A stretch of 14,038 nt of DNA, from assembly GCA_902826505.1 (NCBI GenBank), contig CADEFG010000051.1:1-14038 (forward strand). The letters run 5' to 3'. Every line of letters starts with the position of its first letter. Positions within the stretch are counted from its first letter, which is position 1. Shown here one piece after another: positions 6,482 to 13,449 of the stretch. Source of the stretch: an uncultured Acidobacteriota bacterium (lineage in GTDB: Bacteria > Acidobacteriota > Blastocatellia > Pyrinomonadales > Pyrinomonadaceae). The translations under genes were made by a program, and so were the position numbers. Under the pieces are notes generated by a model. That model did not search any database and was not told the origin of the DNA. It saw only the letters and a list, made by a program, of their open reading frames with translations.

Positions 6482-7348
6482 TTAACTTTTAACCGCCGGA
6501 TTCATCATAAAATCGAGCAGTCGGATCAGCGTTTCGCGCATTTCGCGGCGGTCAACGACCATATCGACCATCCCGTGTTCGAGCAGAAATTCGCTGCGCT
6601 GAAAACCTTTCGGAAGTTTTTGACGGATGGTTTGTTCGATCACGCGCGGTCCGGCAAAACCGATCAAGGCTTTCGGTTCGGCAACGATAATATCGCCGAG
6701 CATCGCAAAACTCGCCGTCACGCCGCCGGTCGTCGGGTCGGTCAGGACGGAAATAAACGGCAAATGCGCATCGTGCAGCCGCGCGAGCGCCGCCGAGATC
6801 TTCGCCATCTGCATCAAACTGTAAGTTCCTTCCTGCATTCGCGCGCCGCCCGAAGCCGAATAGATGATGACCGCGCCGCGTGTTTCAAACGCCCTTTCGA
6901 CGAGCCGCGTGATCTTTTCGCCGACCGCCGAACCCATCGAACCGCCGATAAACGACATATCCATCGCGCCCGCGTAAGTCAGATGTCCGCCGACCAGACC
7001 TTTGCCCGAAACGATCGCTTCGGGCAAGCCGGATGATTTTTTCGCGGCTTCTATGCGGTCTTTGTAGGGTTTTGAATCGACAAAATCGAGCGGATCACCC
7101 GAGGTCACTTCCTCGTCAAGTTTTTCGTATCTGCCGTCGTCAAACAGCGTGTCGAGCCGTTCGCGGGCGCCAAGTCGAAAATGATGGGCGCAATGCGTGC
7201 AAACGTGCAGTGATTCAACCAGTTCGCGTTTATAAAGCGCGTTTTCGCATTCGGGACATTTAACAAAAATCCCTTCGGTTTTGACCTTTTGTTCTTCGTC
7301 GTCAGTTTGTTCTTCGATTTTTGGTTTGTTTCTTCGAAACCAAGACAT
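6482..7348 (-). CDS. accD: acetyl-CoA carboxylase carboxyltransferase subunit beta
   Basis: This is the beta half of the carboxyltransferase that moves CO2 from carboxybiotin to acetyl-CoA, the first committed step of fatty acid synthesis; it works with AccA in an alpha2-beta2 complex. At 288 residues the length is normal. The N-terminal zinc ribbon is complete: Cys31 and Cys34 (CPEC) with Cys50 and Cys53 (CTHC). The crotonase-fold body shows YAGAMDMSFIGGSMGSAVGE, IYSASGGARMQEG and TDPTTGGVTASFAMLGD, followed by AEPKALIGFAGPRVIEQT. It is the first gene of accD-DUF1572-folC; accD next to folC is a common bacterial arrangement. No clear Shine-Dalgarno precedes the ATG. Confidence 0.97.
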   Translation of the reverse strand: MSWFRRNKPKIEEQTDDEEQKVKTEGIFVKCPECENALYKRELVESLHVCTHCAHHFRLGARERLDTLFDDGRYEKLDEEVTSGDPLDFVDSKPYKDRIEAAKKSSGLPEAIVSGKGLVGGHLTYAGAMDMSFIGGSMGSAVGEKITRLVERAFETRGAVIIYSASGGARMQEGTYSLMQMAKISAALARLHDAHLPFISVLTDPTTGGVTASFAMLGDIIVAEPKALIGFAGPRVIEQTIRQKLPKGFQRSEFLLEHGMVDMVVDRREMRETLIRLLDFMMNPAVKS

Positions 7349-7374
7349 AAATTATTGTAAATTCTTTTCTAAAG

Positions 7375-7403
7375 ATAATGATGTTTTAGATTAGCACAAG
7401 CAA
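7375..7403 (-). promoter_or_regulatory. candidate promoter of the accD operon
   Basis: On the minus strand, TTGCTT (7403-7398), a 17-bp spacer and CATTAT (7380-7375) lie about 30 bp before the accD start. The -35 is decent and the -10 fair. Confidence 0.35.
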
Positions 7404-7426
7404 AATTAAGGTTAAAGGCAACTATC

Positions 7427-7441
7427 GAAAACTATTGTTTT
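7427..7441. repeat. 15-bp direct repeat, copy 1
   Basis: GAAAACTATTGTTTT occurs here and, identically, at 7597-7611. The core AAAAC-N4-GTTTT is itself a dyad. It lies in the divergent gap between accD and the large secreted protein gene. Confidence 0.6.
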
Positions 7442-7466
7442 GCACAAAAAGTTGGCGTGGTGCGTT

Positions 7467-7569
7467 CGGGAATCGAAAATCGGAAATCGGAAATCGAATA
7501 AAACTTTAAATCTTGAAGTGAACCGGACATTTTGCCTGACGATTGACGATTGACGATTCCCGATTCCCG
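7467..7569. repeat. heptamer-period inverted repeat
   Basis: The left arm (7467-7496) is a run of 7-nt units of pattern GNNAATC (gggaatc, gaaaatc, ggaaatc, ggaaatc). The right arm (7538-7569) carries the same pattern in reverse complement (gggaatc twice, gtcaatc twice). The arms can pair imperfectly over about 30 bp around a 41-nt loop. The 330-bp gap 7349-7678 otherwise holds only the promoters and direct repeats listed separately. Confidence 0.65.
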
Positions 7570-7596
7570 CACTTGTTGACGTTTTTGGGCAAAGCT

Positions 7597-7611
7597 GAAA
7601 ACTATTGTTTT
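7597..7611. repeat. 15-bp direct repeat, copy 2, overlapping a -35 site
   Basis: This is an exact second copy of GAAAACTATTGTTTT, 170 bp from the first. Its last bases contain the TTGTTT proposed as the -35 of the secreted protein gene, which suits a regulator binding site. Confidence 0.6.
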
Positions 7612-7633
7612 ACCGAACTCTTTGTGCTAAATT
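7605..7633 (+). promoter_or_regulatory. candidate promoter of the large secreted protein
   Basis: TTGTTT (7605-7610), a 17-bp spacer and TAAATT (7628-7633) lie 46 bp before the start codon. The -35 overlaps copy 2 of the 15-bp direct repeat. Confidence 0.4.
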
Positions 7634-7678
7634 CAGACACGCAATTTATTAATATCTTTTCTTGATACAGGTTTCAAA

Positions 7679-9562
7679 ATGAAAAAAATCTTGTTTTTCG
7701 CGCTACTTTTTCTCGGCAGTTTGACGAATGTTTTTTCAGCCGTCAGAACCTGGGACGGCGGCGGCGCTGACGCAAATTGGCAAACCGCCGCGAATTGGAC
7801 GGGCGACGTCGCGCCGGTTGCCAATGACGATCTCGTTTTTCCCGCGACCGCCGCGCAGTTAACGACAAACAACAACTTTCTGCTTTTTACCAATTTCAAC
7901 TCGATTTCGATCGACGGAACCTACACGATCAGCGGTAATCCTCTGCGAATTGCGAATAGTTTGACCGTGACCAGCGGAAACCCGACGATCACTGCCGGAA
8001 TAATCACAAACGGCGGTCAAACTTTCACGATCGATCAGTTTTCGCTGACAACGATCGGACTTCTTTCTACCGGCGGCGCGGGTTTGACGCTCGAATGCGC
8101 GGGAAGTGTGGGAATCGGCGTCGTTTCAGGTGCGGGCGCAATCATCAAAAACGGCGCGGGCGCGGCTTTGATCGCCGCAGCAAGCGCATTCAATGGCGCG
8201 ATTACCGTCAACAACGGGATCTTTGTCGTTGACGCGAATATTCCGGGCAGTGCGGTGACGGTCAATAATCCGAATATTACGACGGGAACGCTCGGCATCA
8301 GCGGATTCGGCGGAACGGGAACGGTCGGCACGGTCAATGTCGTGCAAGGCGCAATCAGCGCGGGCACGCTGACCTCACCGACGGGGATTTTAAATACCGG
8401 AAATCTGACTTTTACCGCCAACGGAAATTACGCGGTCAAAATCGGCGGCACTTTGCCCGGAACAAACGGACACGACCAATTAAACGTCACGGGAACGGTT
8501 AATTTAAGCAACGCGCGGCTCGCGCCGATTCCATGGAGCGGGTTTCGTCCGGCGATCGGCGATTCGTTCACGATTTTGAAAAACGACGGCGCGGAGGCGA
8601 TCAACGGCACATTTCTCAACGCCCCGGAAGGCGCAATTTTCGGCGGAACATTGAACACGGCTTTCCGCATCACCTATCAAGGCGGCGACGGCAATGATGT
8701 CGTCATCACGCGCGTCAATCGCGCCCCATTCGATTTCGACGGCGACGGGCGCAGCGAAGTTTCGTCGTTCCGTCCGTCCAACGGAACCTGGAATGCGACT
8801 TTAACATCGAATGGCGCGATTTTTTCGACAAACTGGGGAATTTCCACCGATAAAATCGCGCCCGCCGATTTTGACGGCGACAACAAAACCGACCTCGCGG
8901 TTTTCCGCGATGGTGTTTGGTGGATTCTCAACAGCGCGACGGGTTCGGTCACGACGACGCAATTCGGTTTGAGCGGCGATCTGCCCGTCCCGAACGATTT
9001 CGACGGCGACGGACGCGCCGACATCGCCGTTTGGCGACCGTCGGACGGCGTTTGGTATCAATTGCGAAGCTTGGGCAATCAATTTTTCGCGCAAGGGTTC
9101 GGTCAAAACGGCGACAAACCGCTGCTTGGCGATTTTGACGGCGACGGAATGGGCGATCTGGCAGTTTTTCGCCCGCAGGACGGCGTCTGGCATCTTTTTA
9201 TGAGCGCGACCGCAAGTTATGTCGCTTTTCCGTTCGGGATCGCGACCGACCGACCGTGCGCGGCTGATTTCGACGGCGACGGCAAAACCGACCCGTGCGT
9301 TTTTCGCGGGACGACCGATCCGAACTTGCCTGATTTTTATATTTTGAAAAGTTCCGATTCGTCCGCCCTATACGTTTCGTGGGGTTTGCCGGGCGATGTA
9401 CCGATGCTCGGCGATTACGACGGCGACGGCAAAACCGATGTCGGCATTTTCCGCGCCGCCTCGCACGATTGGTTTTGGCTGCGAAGCTCGAACGCGACGG
9501 TCGGAACTTCAAACTTCGGGCAAACCGGCGATTTATCGATTCCTTCGGCTTACGTTCCATAA
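7679..9562 (+). CDS. secreted protein with autotransporter-like repeats and six FG-GAP/VCBS-type calcium-binding repeats
   Basis: This 627-residue protein has a clear signal peptide (MKKILFFALLFLGSLTNVFS, cut before AVRTW). Residues 23-340 are Gly/Thr/Asn-rich and probably form a beta-solenoid. The part near 150-200 (GAGAIIKNGAGAALIAA, FNGAITVNNGIFVVDAN) matches the autotransporter-associated beta-strand repeat pattern. From about residue 350, six repeats of roughly 45 residues start with DFDGDG-type loops: GRSEVSSFR, NKTDLAVFR, GRADIAVWR, GMGDLAVFR, GKTDPCVFR and, after DYDGDG, GKTDVGIFR. These D-x-D-x-D loops bind calcium in FG-GAP/VCBS beta-propeller blades. There is no beta-barrel, sortase or obvious sorting tail, so it is not a classical autotransporter; the export route past the periplasm is unknown. 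Function is likely surface or extracellular binding. Confidence 0.85.
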   Translation: MKKILFFALLFLGSLTNVFSAVRTWDGGGADANWQTAANWTGDVAPVANDDLVFPATAAQLTTNNNFLLFTNFNSISIDGTYTISGNPLRIANSLTVTSGNPTITAGIITNGGQTFTIDQFSLTTIGLLSTGGAGLTLECAGSVGIGVVSGAGAIIKNGAGAALIAAASAFNGAITVNNGIFVVDANIPGSAVTVNNPNITTGTLGISGFGGTGTVGTVNVVQGAISAGTLTSPTGILNTGNLTFTANGNYAVKIGGTLPGTNGHDQLNVTGTVNLSNARLAPIPWSGFRPAIGDSFTILKNDGAEAINGTFLNAPEGAIFGGTLNTAFRITYQGGDGNDVVITRVNRAPFDFDGDGRSEVSSFRPSNGTWNATLTSNGAIFSTNWGISTDKIAPADFDGDNKTDLAVFRDGVWWILNSATGSVTTTQFGLSGDLPVPNDFDGDGRADIAVWRPSDGVWYQLRSLGNQFFAQGFGQNGDKPLLGDFDGDGMGDLAVFRPQDGVWHLFMSATASYVAFPFGIATDRPCAADFDGDGKTDPCVFRGTTDPNLPDFYILKSSDSSALYVSWGLPGDVPMLGDYDGDGKTDVGIFRAASHDWFWLRSSNATVGTSNFGQTGDLSIPSAYVP

Positions 9563-9666
9563 AAAGTGAAAAGGGCAAAAGGTTAAAAGGGAGAAAGTTT
9601 GATTCCGTTCGTAGAATCAAACTTTTTCCCTTTTCCACTTTTTAACTTTTTTACATTTTTCACTTT
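9563..9666. terminator. octamer-period long hairpin, bidirectional terminator (copy A)
   Basis: It starts directly at the stop codon of the large secreted protein gene and runs into the stop codon of the convergent inositol monophosphatase gene. The apex stem (9589-9605 with 9614-9630, 16 of 17 paired, 8-nt loop) is followed outward by purine-rich units of about 8 nt (GTGAAAAG, GGCAAAAG, GTTAAAAG). The opposite arm is rich in CTTTTT units, which supply U-tracts on either strand. It contains AAAAGGTTAA at 9577-9586. Confidence 0.65.
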
Positions 9667-10424
9667 AATACTTCGAGCATTTGGCGGTGAATAAGACCGT
9701 TTGAACCGCAGATCGGCGGCGCATAGATGTTGTATTTTTCGCCGTTGTAATAGGTCACTTGTCCGCCTGCTTCTTCGATTAAAAGATAACCGGCGGCAAC
9801 GTCCCACGGATTTAAGCCTTCTTCCCAAAATCCGTCGAACCGTCCGCAGGCGACATACGCCATATCGATCGCCGCCGAACCATCGCGCCGCACGCCGCGC
9901 GAATTGAGCAGAAAATCGGTCAGATGCCGCGCAAAATTTTCCTTTTGTTTAAAATCGTACGGAAATCCCGTGACGATCAGCGATTCACTCAAAGATTCGG
10001 TGTCGGAAACGCGAATCGGTTTGCCGTTCAGGGTCGCGCCTTTTCCCTTTTCGGCGGCAAAAAGCTCGCCTCGCGTCGGGTCAAAAGTGACGCCGACGAC
10101 GATTTCACCGTCGTGTTCAAGCGCGATGGTAACGCAAAAACACGGGTAACCATGCGCAAAATTCGTCGTTCCGTCGAGCGGGTCAATGATCCATTTCCAG
10201 GTGTTGACGCCGTCGAGCAAAACGGCATCGCCCGATTCTTCGGCTAAGATCGCGTGTTTCGGGTAATGACTTTTGATTCGTTCGATAATCAGTTTTTCCG
10301 AAGCCAGATCGGCTTCCGTGACGAGATTGATGTCGCCTTTTTTGGAAACGGTTAGCTTTCGCCCGAACTTTTCGAGCAAGATTTGACCGGCTTCGCGCGC
10401 GGTTTCAATGGCAAAATTCAACAT
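9660..10424 (-). CDS. suhB: inositol monophosphatase family protein (SuhB-like)
   Basis: This 254-residue cytoplasmic phosphatase is metal dependent and acts on inositol-1-phosphate or related sugar phosphates. The motifs are complete: LAEESGD (Glu62, Glu63), WIIDPLDGTTNF (Asp81, Asp84) and EGLNPWDVAAGYLLIEEAGG (Asp208 as metal ligand). Length and the start at MLNFAIETAREAGQILL match the family. SuhB also has an rRNA antitermination role in E. coli; whether that applies here is unknown, and relatives include 3'-phosphoadenosine and histidinol phosphatases, so the substrate is not certain. It lies between two octamer-period hairpins and so is probably its own transcription unit. Confidence 0.9.
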   Translation of the reverse strand: MLNFAIETAREAGQILLEKFGRKLTVSKKGDINLVTEADLASEKLIIERIKSHYPKHAILAEESGDAVLLDGVNTWKWIIDPLDGTTNFAHGYPCFCVTIALEHDGEIVVGVTFDPTRGELFAAEKGKGATLNGKPIRVSDTESLSESLIVTGFPYDFKQKENFARHLTDFLLNSRGVRRDGSAAIDMAYVACGRFDGFWEEGLNPWDVAAGYLLIEEAGGQVTYYNGEKYNIYAPPICGSNGLIHRQMLEVLK

Positions 10425-10428
10425 ATAT

Positions 10429-10523
10429 AAAAGGTTAAGCGTGAAAAAGTGAAAAGGCGAAAAAGTTCATTAACGAATCAGTATCTACACTTTTTCACCT
10501 TTTCACTTTTTCACTTTTTCACC
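10429..10523. terminator. octamer-period long hairpin terminator (copy B)
   Basis: Units GTGAAAAA, GTGAAAAG and GCGAAAAA (10441-10466) pair with ACTTTTTC, ACCTTTTC, ACTTTTTC (10489-10514): 25 of 26 positions match and the odd one is a G-U wobble on one strand. One more ACTTTTTC unit follows. It abuts the stop codon of the small exported protein gene (10528) and separates it from the inositol monophosphatase gene. AAAAGGTTAA occurs at 10429-10438. Confidence 0.65.
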
Positions 10524-10527
10524 TTCG

Positions 10528-10980
10528 TTATCGAAAGAAAATATCGACGTAATCGGTGACGGCTTCGCATGGATTGTTCATTTCCGCGAGCCGCCAGTAT
10601 TTTCTTGTGCCGGTGATCTTGAAGGTCATTTCGCCGGTTCGTTCACAAGGTTCGCCGCCGTTGATGTGACTGACCTGCGTCGAGATCGTGCCGTCAAATT
10701 TAAAATCTTTGGCGTTGATTTCGGTAATTGTGCCATTAATTTTGACAAAATCGGTTCCGCCGCGCTGTTTTTGTTCGCCCTTGAGGGTCAAAACGCCGCC
10801 TTTATTCGTGACGGTTGCCGCCCCGAAATAATCCCAGCTCACCCATTGCAACGAAAGTTTGTGTCTGCCGAGGAGCATCGTTTTGGCTTTCGCGTTATTG
10901 ACAATCGTTTTCTGCGCGAAAACCGAAAAGCTCAAACCAACCAAAATCAACAGCCCGATCAAAAATATTTTCCTTACCAT
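10528..10980 (-). CDS. small exported protein of unknown function
   Basis: This 150-residue protein has a signal peptide (FLIGLLILVGLSFSVFAQ) and no family I can name. The mature part looks all-beta: it has alternating strands (HKLSLQWVSWDYFGAATVTN, GVLTLKGEQ, FVKINGTITEINAKDFKFDG) and two cysteines (GGEPCERTG and NNPCEAVT) that could form a disulfide, which would suit a periplasmic, lipocalin-like or beta-sandwich protein. That structural reading is inferred. It starts 9 nt after the stop of the esterase gene, so it is the last gene of the zinc ribbon-esterase operon, and the long octamer hairpin follows its stop. Confidence 0.75.
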   Translation of the reverse strand: MVRKIFLIGLLILVGLSFSVFAQKTIVNNAKAKTMLLGRHKLSLQWVSWDYFGAATVTNKGGVLTLKGEQKQRGGTDFVKINGTITEINAKDFKFDGTISTQVSHINGGEPCERTGEMTFKITGTRKYWRLAEMNNPCEAVTDYVDIFFR

Positions 10981-10989
10981 AATCTTAAA

Positions 10990-11898
10990 TTACTTGATAA
11001 ATCTTTCCGAAACTTCAAAAAACTCCCTGACCGAAGAATCCCAAAACTTCCAATCGTGAACGCCCGGAAGCACACGAAACTCGTGCGGTATTTTCTTTTC
11101 AAAAAGCAGATTACCGAATTCCCTGTTAAAAGTAATCAAAAAATCTTCGGTCCCGCAGTCAACATACATAAACGGCAAAGTTTTCGCTTTTTCGGGCGTT
11201 ATTTCACGAACCATTTTGAAAATATCATTTTCCGCCCGCGTCGGGCTGTCGTCGGCGCCGTAAGCGGCTTTGATCGAATCGGGCATCACGCCTTTGGCGC
11301 CGGTCGCTTCCAAAATCTTTGCCGTCCAACCCGCCGCGCCGAGTGCGCCGCTGAAGCTTCCGACGAGCGAAAACAGTTCGGGATTTTTTAAACCAAACTT
11401 CAAAGAACCATAACCGCCCATCGAAAGTCCGGCAATCGCCCGATGTTTGCGGTCGCCGTAGGTTCGATAATTTTTGTCAATTTCGGGAATCAATTCCCGG
11501 ACGATATAGCTTTCGTATTTGTCGTTCGGGACGGTCGCGCTGTCGGTATACCAGCCGTTATTGCCTTCGGGCATCACGATGATGTAATTATAATTCGCCG
11601 CGTAATCTTTTAGCTTTGTTTTGTCAGCCCAATTATCGAAACGTCCCAACAAGCCGTGAAGCAGAAAAATTACGGGAAATTTTTCTGCTTTGTTTGCTTC
11701 GTAATTCTTCGGCAAGATCACGCGGTAAGGCATCTCGCGCGCCATCAATTTGCTGCTCAGTTTAAAATCCTGCGCCGTCAGCGATGTCTGAACCGCAGTT
11801 TTATTTTCAAGCTGTTTCGTTTCCGGCGACTGGGCAAAAACCGAAAAAGAAAGCGCCAAAAACAAAATCGAATAAACAAAAGATCGCCAATAATTCAT
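10990..11898 (-). CDS. exported esterase, alpha/beta hydrolase (putative esterase family)
   Basis: This 302-residue hydrolase resembles the esterase D / tributyrin esterase / S-formylglutathione hydrolase group. A signal peptide (SFVYSILFLALSFSVFAQ) is followed by the alpha/beta fold: PVIFLLHGLLGRFDNW (oxyanion region, residues 76-90), AIAGLSMGGYGSLKF with nucleophile Ser159, DCGTEDF with Asp252, and PGVHDWKFW with His281. The chosen ATG at 11898 has a GGAG ribosome site and starts the signal peptide; a longer frame from 11934 would overlap the zinc-ribbon gene and hide the signal. It probably cleaves small esters or acetylated sugars in the periplasm; the substrate is not predictable. Confidence 0.9.
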   Translation of the reverse strand: MNYWRSFVYSILFLALSFSVFAQSPETKQLENKTAVQTSLTAQDFKLSSKLMAREMPYRVILPKNYEANKAEKFPVIFLLHGLLGRFDNWADKTKLKDYAANYNYIIVMPEGNNGWYTDSATVPNDKYESYIVRELIPEIDKNYRTYGDRKHRAIAGLSMGGYGSLKFGLKNPELFSLVGSFSGALGAAGWTAKILEATGAKGVMPDSIKAAYGADDSPTRAENDIFKMVREITPEKAKTLPFMYVDCGTEDFLITFNREFGNLLFEKKIPHEFRVLPGVHDWKFWDSSVREFFEVSERFIK

Positions 11899-11914
11899 TT
11901 TATTTTCTCCGACT

Positions 11915-12196
11915 TTAACCGAAAATCTTGGCAAACCAACCGTGTTCCTTATGCGTCACCTGCGCGAGTTCGCCCGCGTCGAGCCAAACGCCGTGACATT
12001 TGTCGCAAACATCGATTTTTATGTTCTCAAATTCGGTCGCGTGCAAAGTTCCGTCGCATTTCGGGCATTGCAATTCCAGACTTTTCGTTTCGTCGGACTG
12101 GATTTTCGCTTTCATTTTGGCGAGCAGTTCCTGTTCCTTGCGGCGAAAATACTCGTTCTCCAACGCTCTTCCTCGGTCGTCTAATTCAATCGGCAT
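11915..12196 (-). CDS. TFIIB-type zinc-ribbon protein
   Basis: This 93-residue protein has an N-terminal charged helix (RALENEYFRRKEQELLAKMK) and a single zinc ribbon: Cys44 and Cys47 (CPKC), Cys64 and Cys67 (CDKC), followed by the family hallmark HGVWLDAGEL. It fits the zf-TFIIB family of small bacterial proteins of unknown role. Its start ATG follows AAGGAG at about 9 bases. It is the first gene of the operon that continues, after 16 nt, into the exported esterase. It is cytoplasmic by sequence while its partners are exported, so a direct functional link is not evident. Confidence 0.85.
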   Translation of the reverse strand: MPIELDDRGRALENEYFRRKEQELLAKMKAKIQSDETKSLELQCPKCDGTLHATEFENIKIDVCDKCHGVWLDAGELAQVTHKEHGWFAKIFG

Positions 12197-12250
12197 AAAA
12201 TATTGCTCTCCTTGATCTGATAAATTTATTGTTAGAAAAAAAATAGCAAA

Positions 12251-12349
12251 AAAAAGGTTAAAAGGGAAAAAGTAGAAAAGGGAAAAAGTTTTTGGACATC
12301 AAACCAACAAACTTTTTCCCTTTCAGCCTTTTAACCTTTTGCCCTTTTT
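12251..12349. terminator. octamer-period long hairpin terminator (copy C)
   Basis: The left arm has units GGTTAAAA, GGGAAAAA, GTAGAAAA, GGGAAAAA and the right arm the complementary CTTTTT-type units. The inner GGGAAAAAGTTT pairs with AAACTTTTTCCC, and AAAAGGTTAA (12252-12261) has its exact complement at 12331-12340. It abuts the stop codon of the DUF2270 gene and separates it from the zinc-ribbon gene. Confidence 0.65.
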
Positions 12350-13277
12350 AACTTTCGGTTTTGTGGATCGAACGGACTCGCTGGCGGGCTTTTTTGGCGC
12401 GGCGAATGGTGTTGCGCTTTTTTAGATTTGTTTCCGCCCAATCGGAAACCTGTTTTAAGGGATGCCATTCAAAATCTTCGAGCGGCAAAACTTCGCTCGC
12501 CGAATCTCTTAATTTCAAAGTCCCGAAAGCAATAAAAAATATCGCCGCATTAAAAAGAAAACCGACCAGTACGACGAGCCAGCCCGGTGCGAGACCGACG
12601 GCGGCGCGCTGCAGAAAAATATCGGTCGGCGTGATCGAGGAACCGCCGGCGATAATCGGCGACGGGTGAATATAAACTTTGAGCGTCCAGCTCAACGCCA
12701 AAAGAATAAAAATCCACAGATAATTGCTTCTGAGGCGTCTGCCGAGGGCTTCCCAGATGCTGATCGTAAAATGCGGATTGATCAGATCCGCCGAAATATG
12801 ATCCGCCCATTCCTTGTCCGGCGGAATCGTCCGGTGCGAGAGCATCGGCGCAAAATAGCCGGTTTCCAAAACCCGCACGCGGCTTGCCCAAACTTCGTAA
12901 TAACGGTACCGGCGCGCTTCCATAAAAAGAAAGATCGTGACCAGGATCGAATTGATCGGAATCGCAAAATGCGGATTGTCGGGCGAGCTGAAAACAAACG
13001 AAAGCGTCGCGCCCGCCGTGATCACCGCCCAATTGGTCGTCGCGTCGAGCCGTCCGCGCCACACATTCGAGCGCTGCACCTCGCCGCGATAAAAATGCAC
13101 CATCGCCGTATTAAACTCCGATGGCGAGAGTTTTTGGGCAATCGTGATCGGGGTTGTTTTAGGCTTCTGGCTGCGTGCCCGAACCTCGTCGGCAAGTGAT
13201 TTGAAAGAGGGCGGAATCCTGCTGATGTGTATATCTTCGTCGGTTGAAAAATTATCAAACCGAACATCGTCTTTCAT
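12348..13277 (-). CDS. DUF2270 family membrane protein
   Basis: This 309-residue inner-membrane protein has the DUF2270 core: HFYRGEVQRSNVWRGRLDAT, TNWAVITAGATLSF, FLFMEARRYRYYEVWASRV and VLETGYFAPML. Four membrane segments are visible, at about residues 84-99, 104-120, 188-205 and 228-256, with a long charged N-terminus and a very basic C-terminal tail (NLKKRNTIRRAKKARQRVR). The family has no established function. It seems to be its own unit, divergent from tadA and closed by an octamer hairpin. Confidence 0.85.
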   Translation of the reverse strand: MKDDVRFDNFSTDEDIHISRIPPSFKSLADEVRARSQKPKTTPITIAQKLSPSEFNTAMVHFYRGEVQRSNVWRGRLDATTNWAVITAGATLSFVFSSPDNPHFAIPINSILVTIFLFMEARRYRYYEVWASRVRVLETGYFAPMLSHRTIPPDKEWADHISADLINPHFTISIWEALGRRLRSNYLWIFILLALSWTLKVYIHPSPIIAGGSSITPTDIFLQRAAVGLAPGWLVVLVGFLFNAAIFFIAFGTLKLRDSASEVLPLEDFEWHPLKQVSDWAETNLKKRNTIRRAKKARQRVRSIHKTES

Positions 13278-13449
13278 AGCGCGTTTTTTGGAATTTATAA
13301 ATAAAATGTGAACGGTTTTACTGCCAATTTAGATTTAATCACTTTCGCTTGCCCGATGCAAGAATTTTTCGCCTTTTAATGCTGAATGGAAAAATTATCG
13401 AAACCCTCGATTTTCAATTTGTACTTTCGGTCGGCTAAAATTCATTCTG

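Noticed and set aside
7467..7569. Possible CRISPR-like array (repeated short units)
   Set aside because: Units are 7 nt, directly adjacent, with no spacers of constant length and no cas genes nearby.
9198..9638. Arginine-rich open frame on the minus strand
   Set aside because: It is a shadow of the repeated DFDGDG codons of the secreted protein gene on the other strand; composition is Arg/Ser-biased with no domain.
13345..13375. Short hairpin CTTGC/GCAAG followed by T-rich DNA as a terminator between DUF2270 and tadA
   Set aside because: Only 5 bp of stem, and the two flanking genes are divergent, so no transcript is expected to end there.
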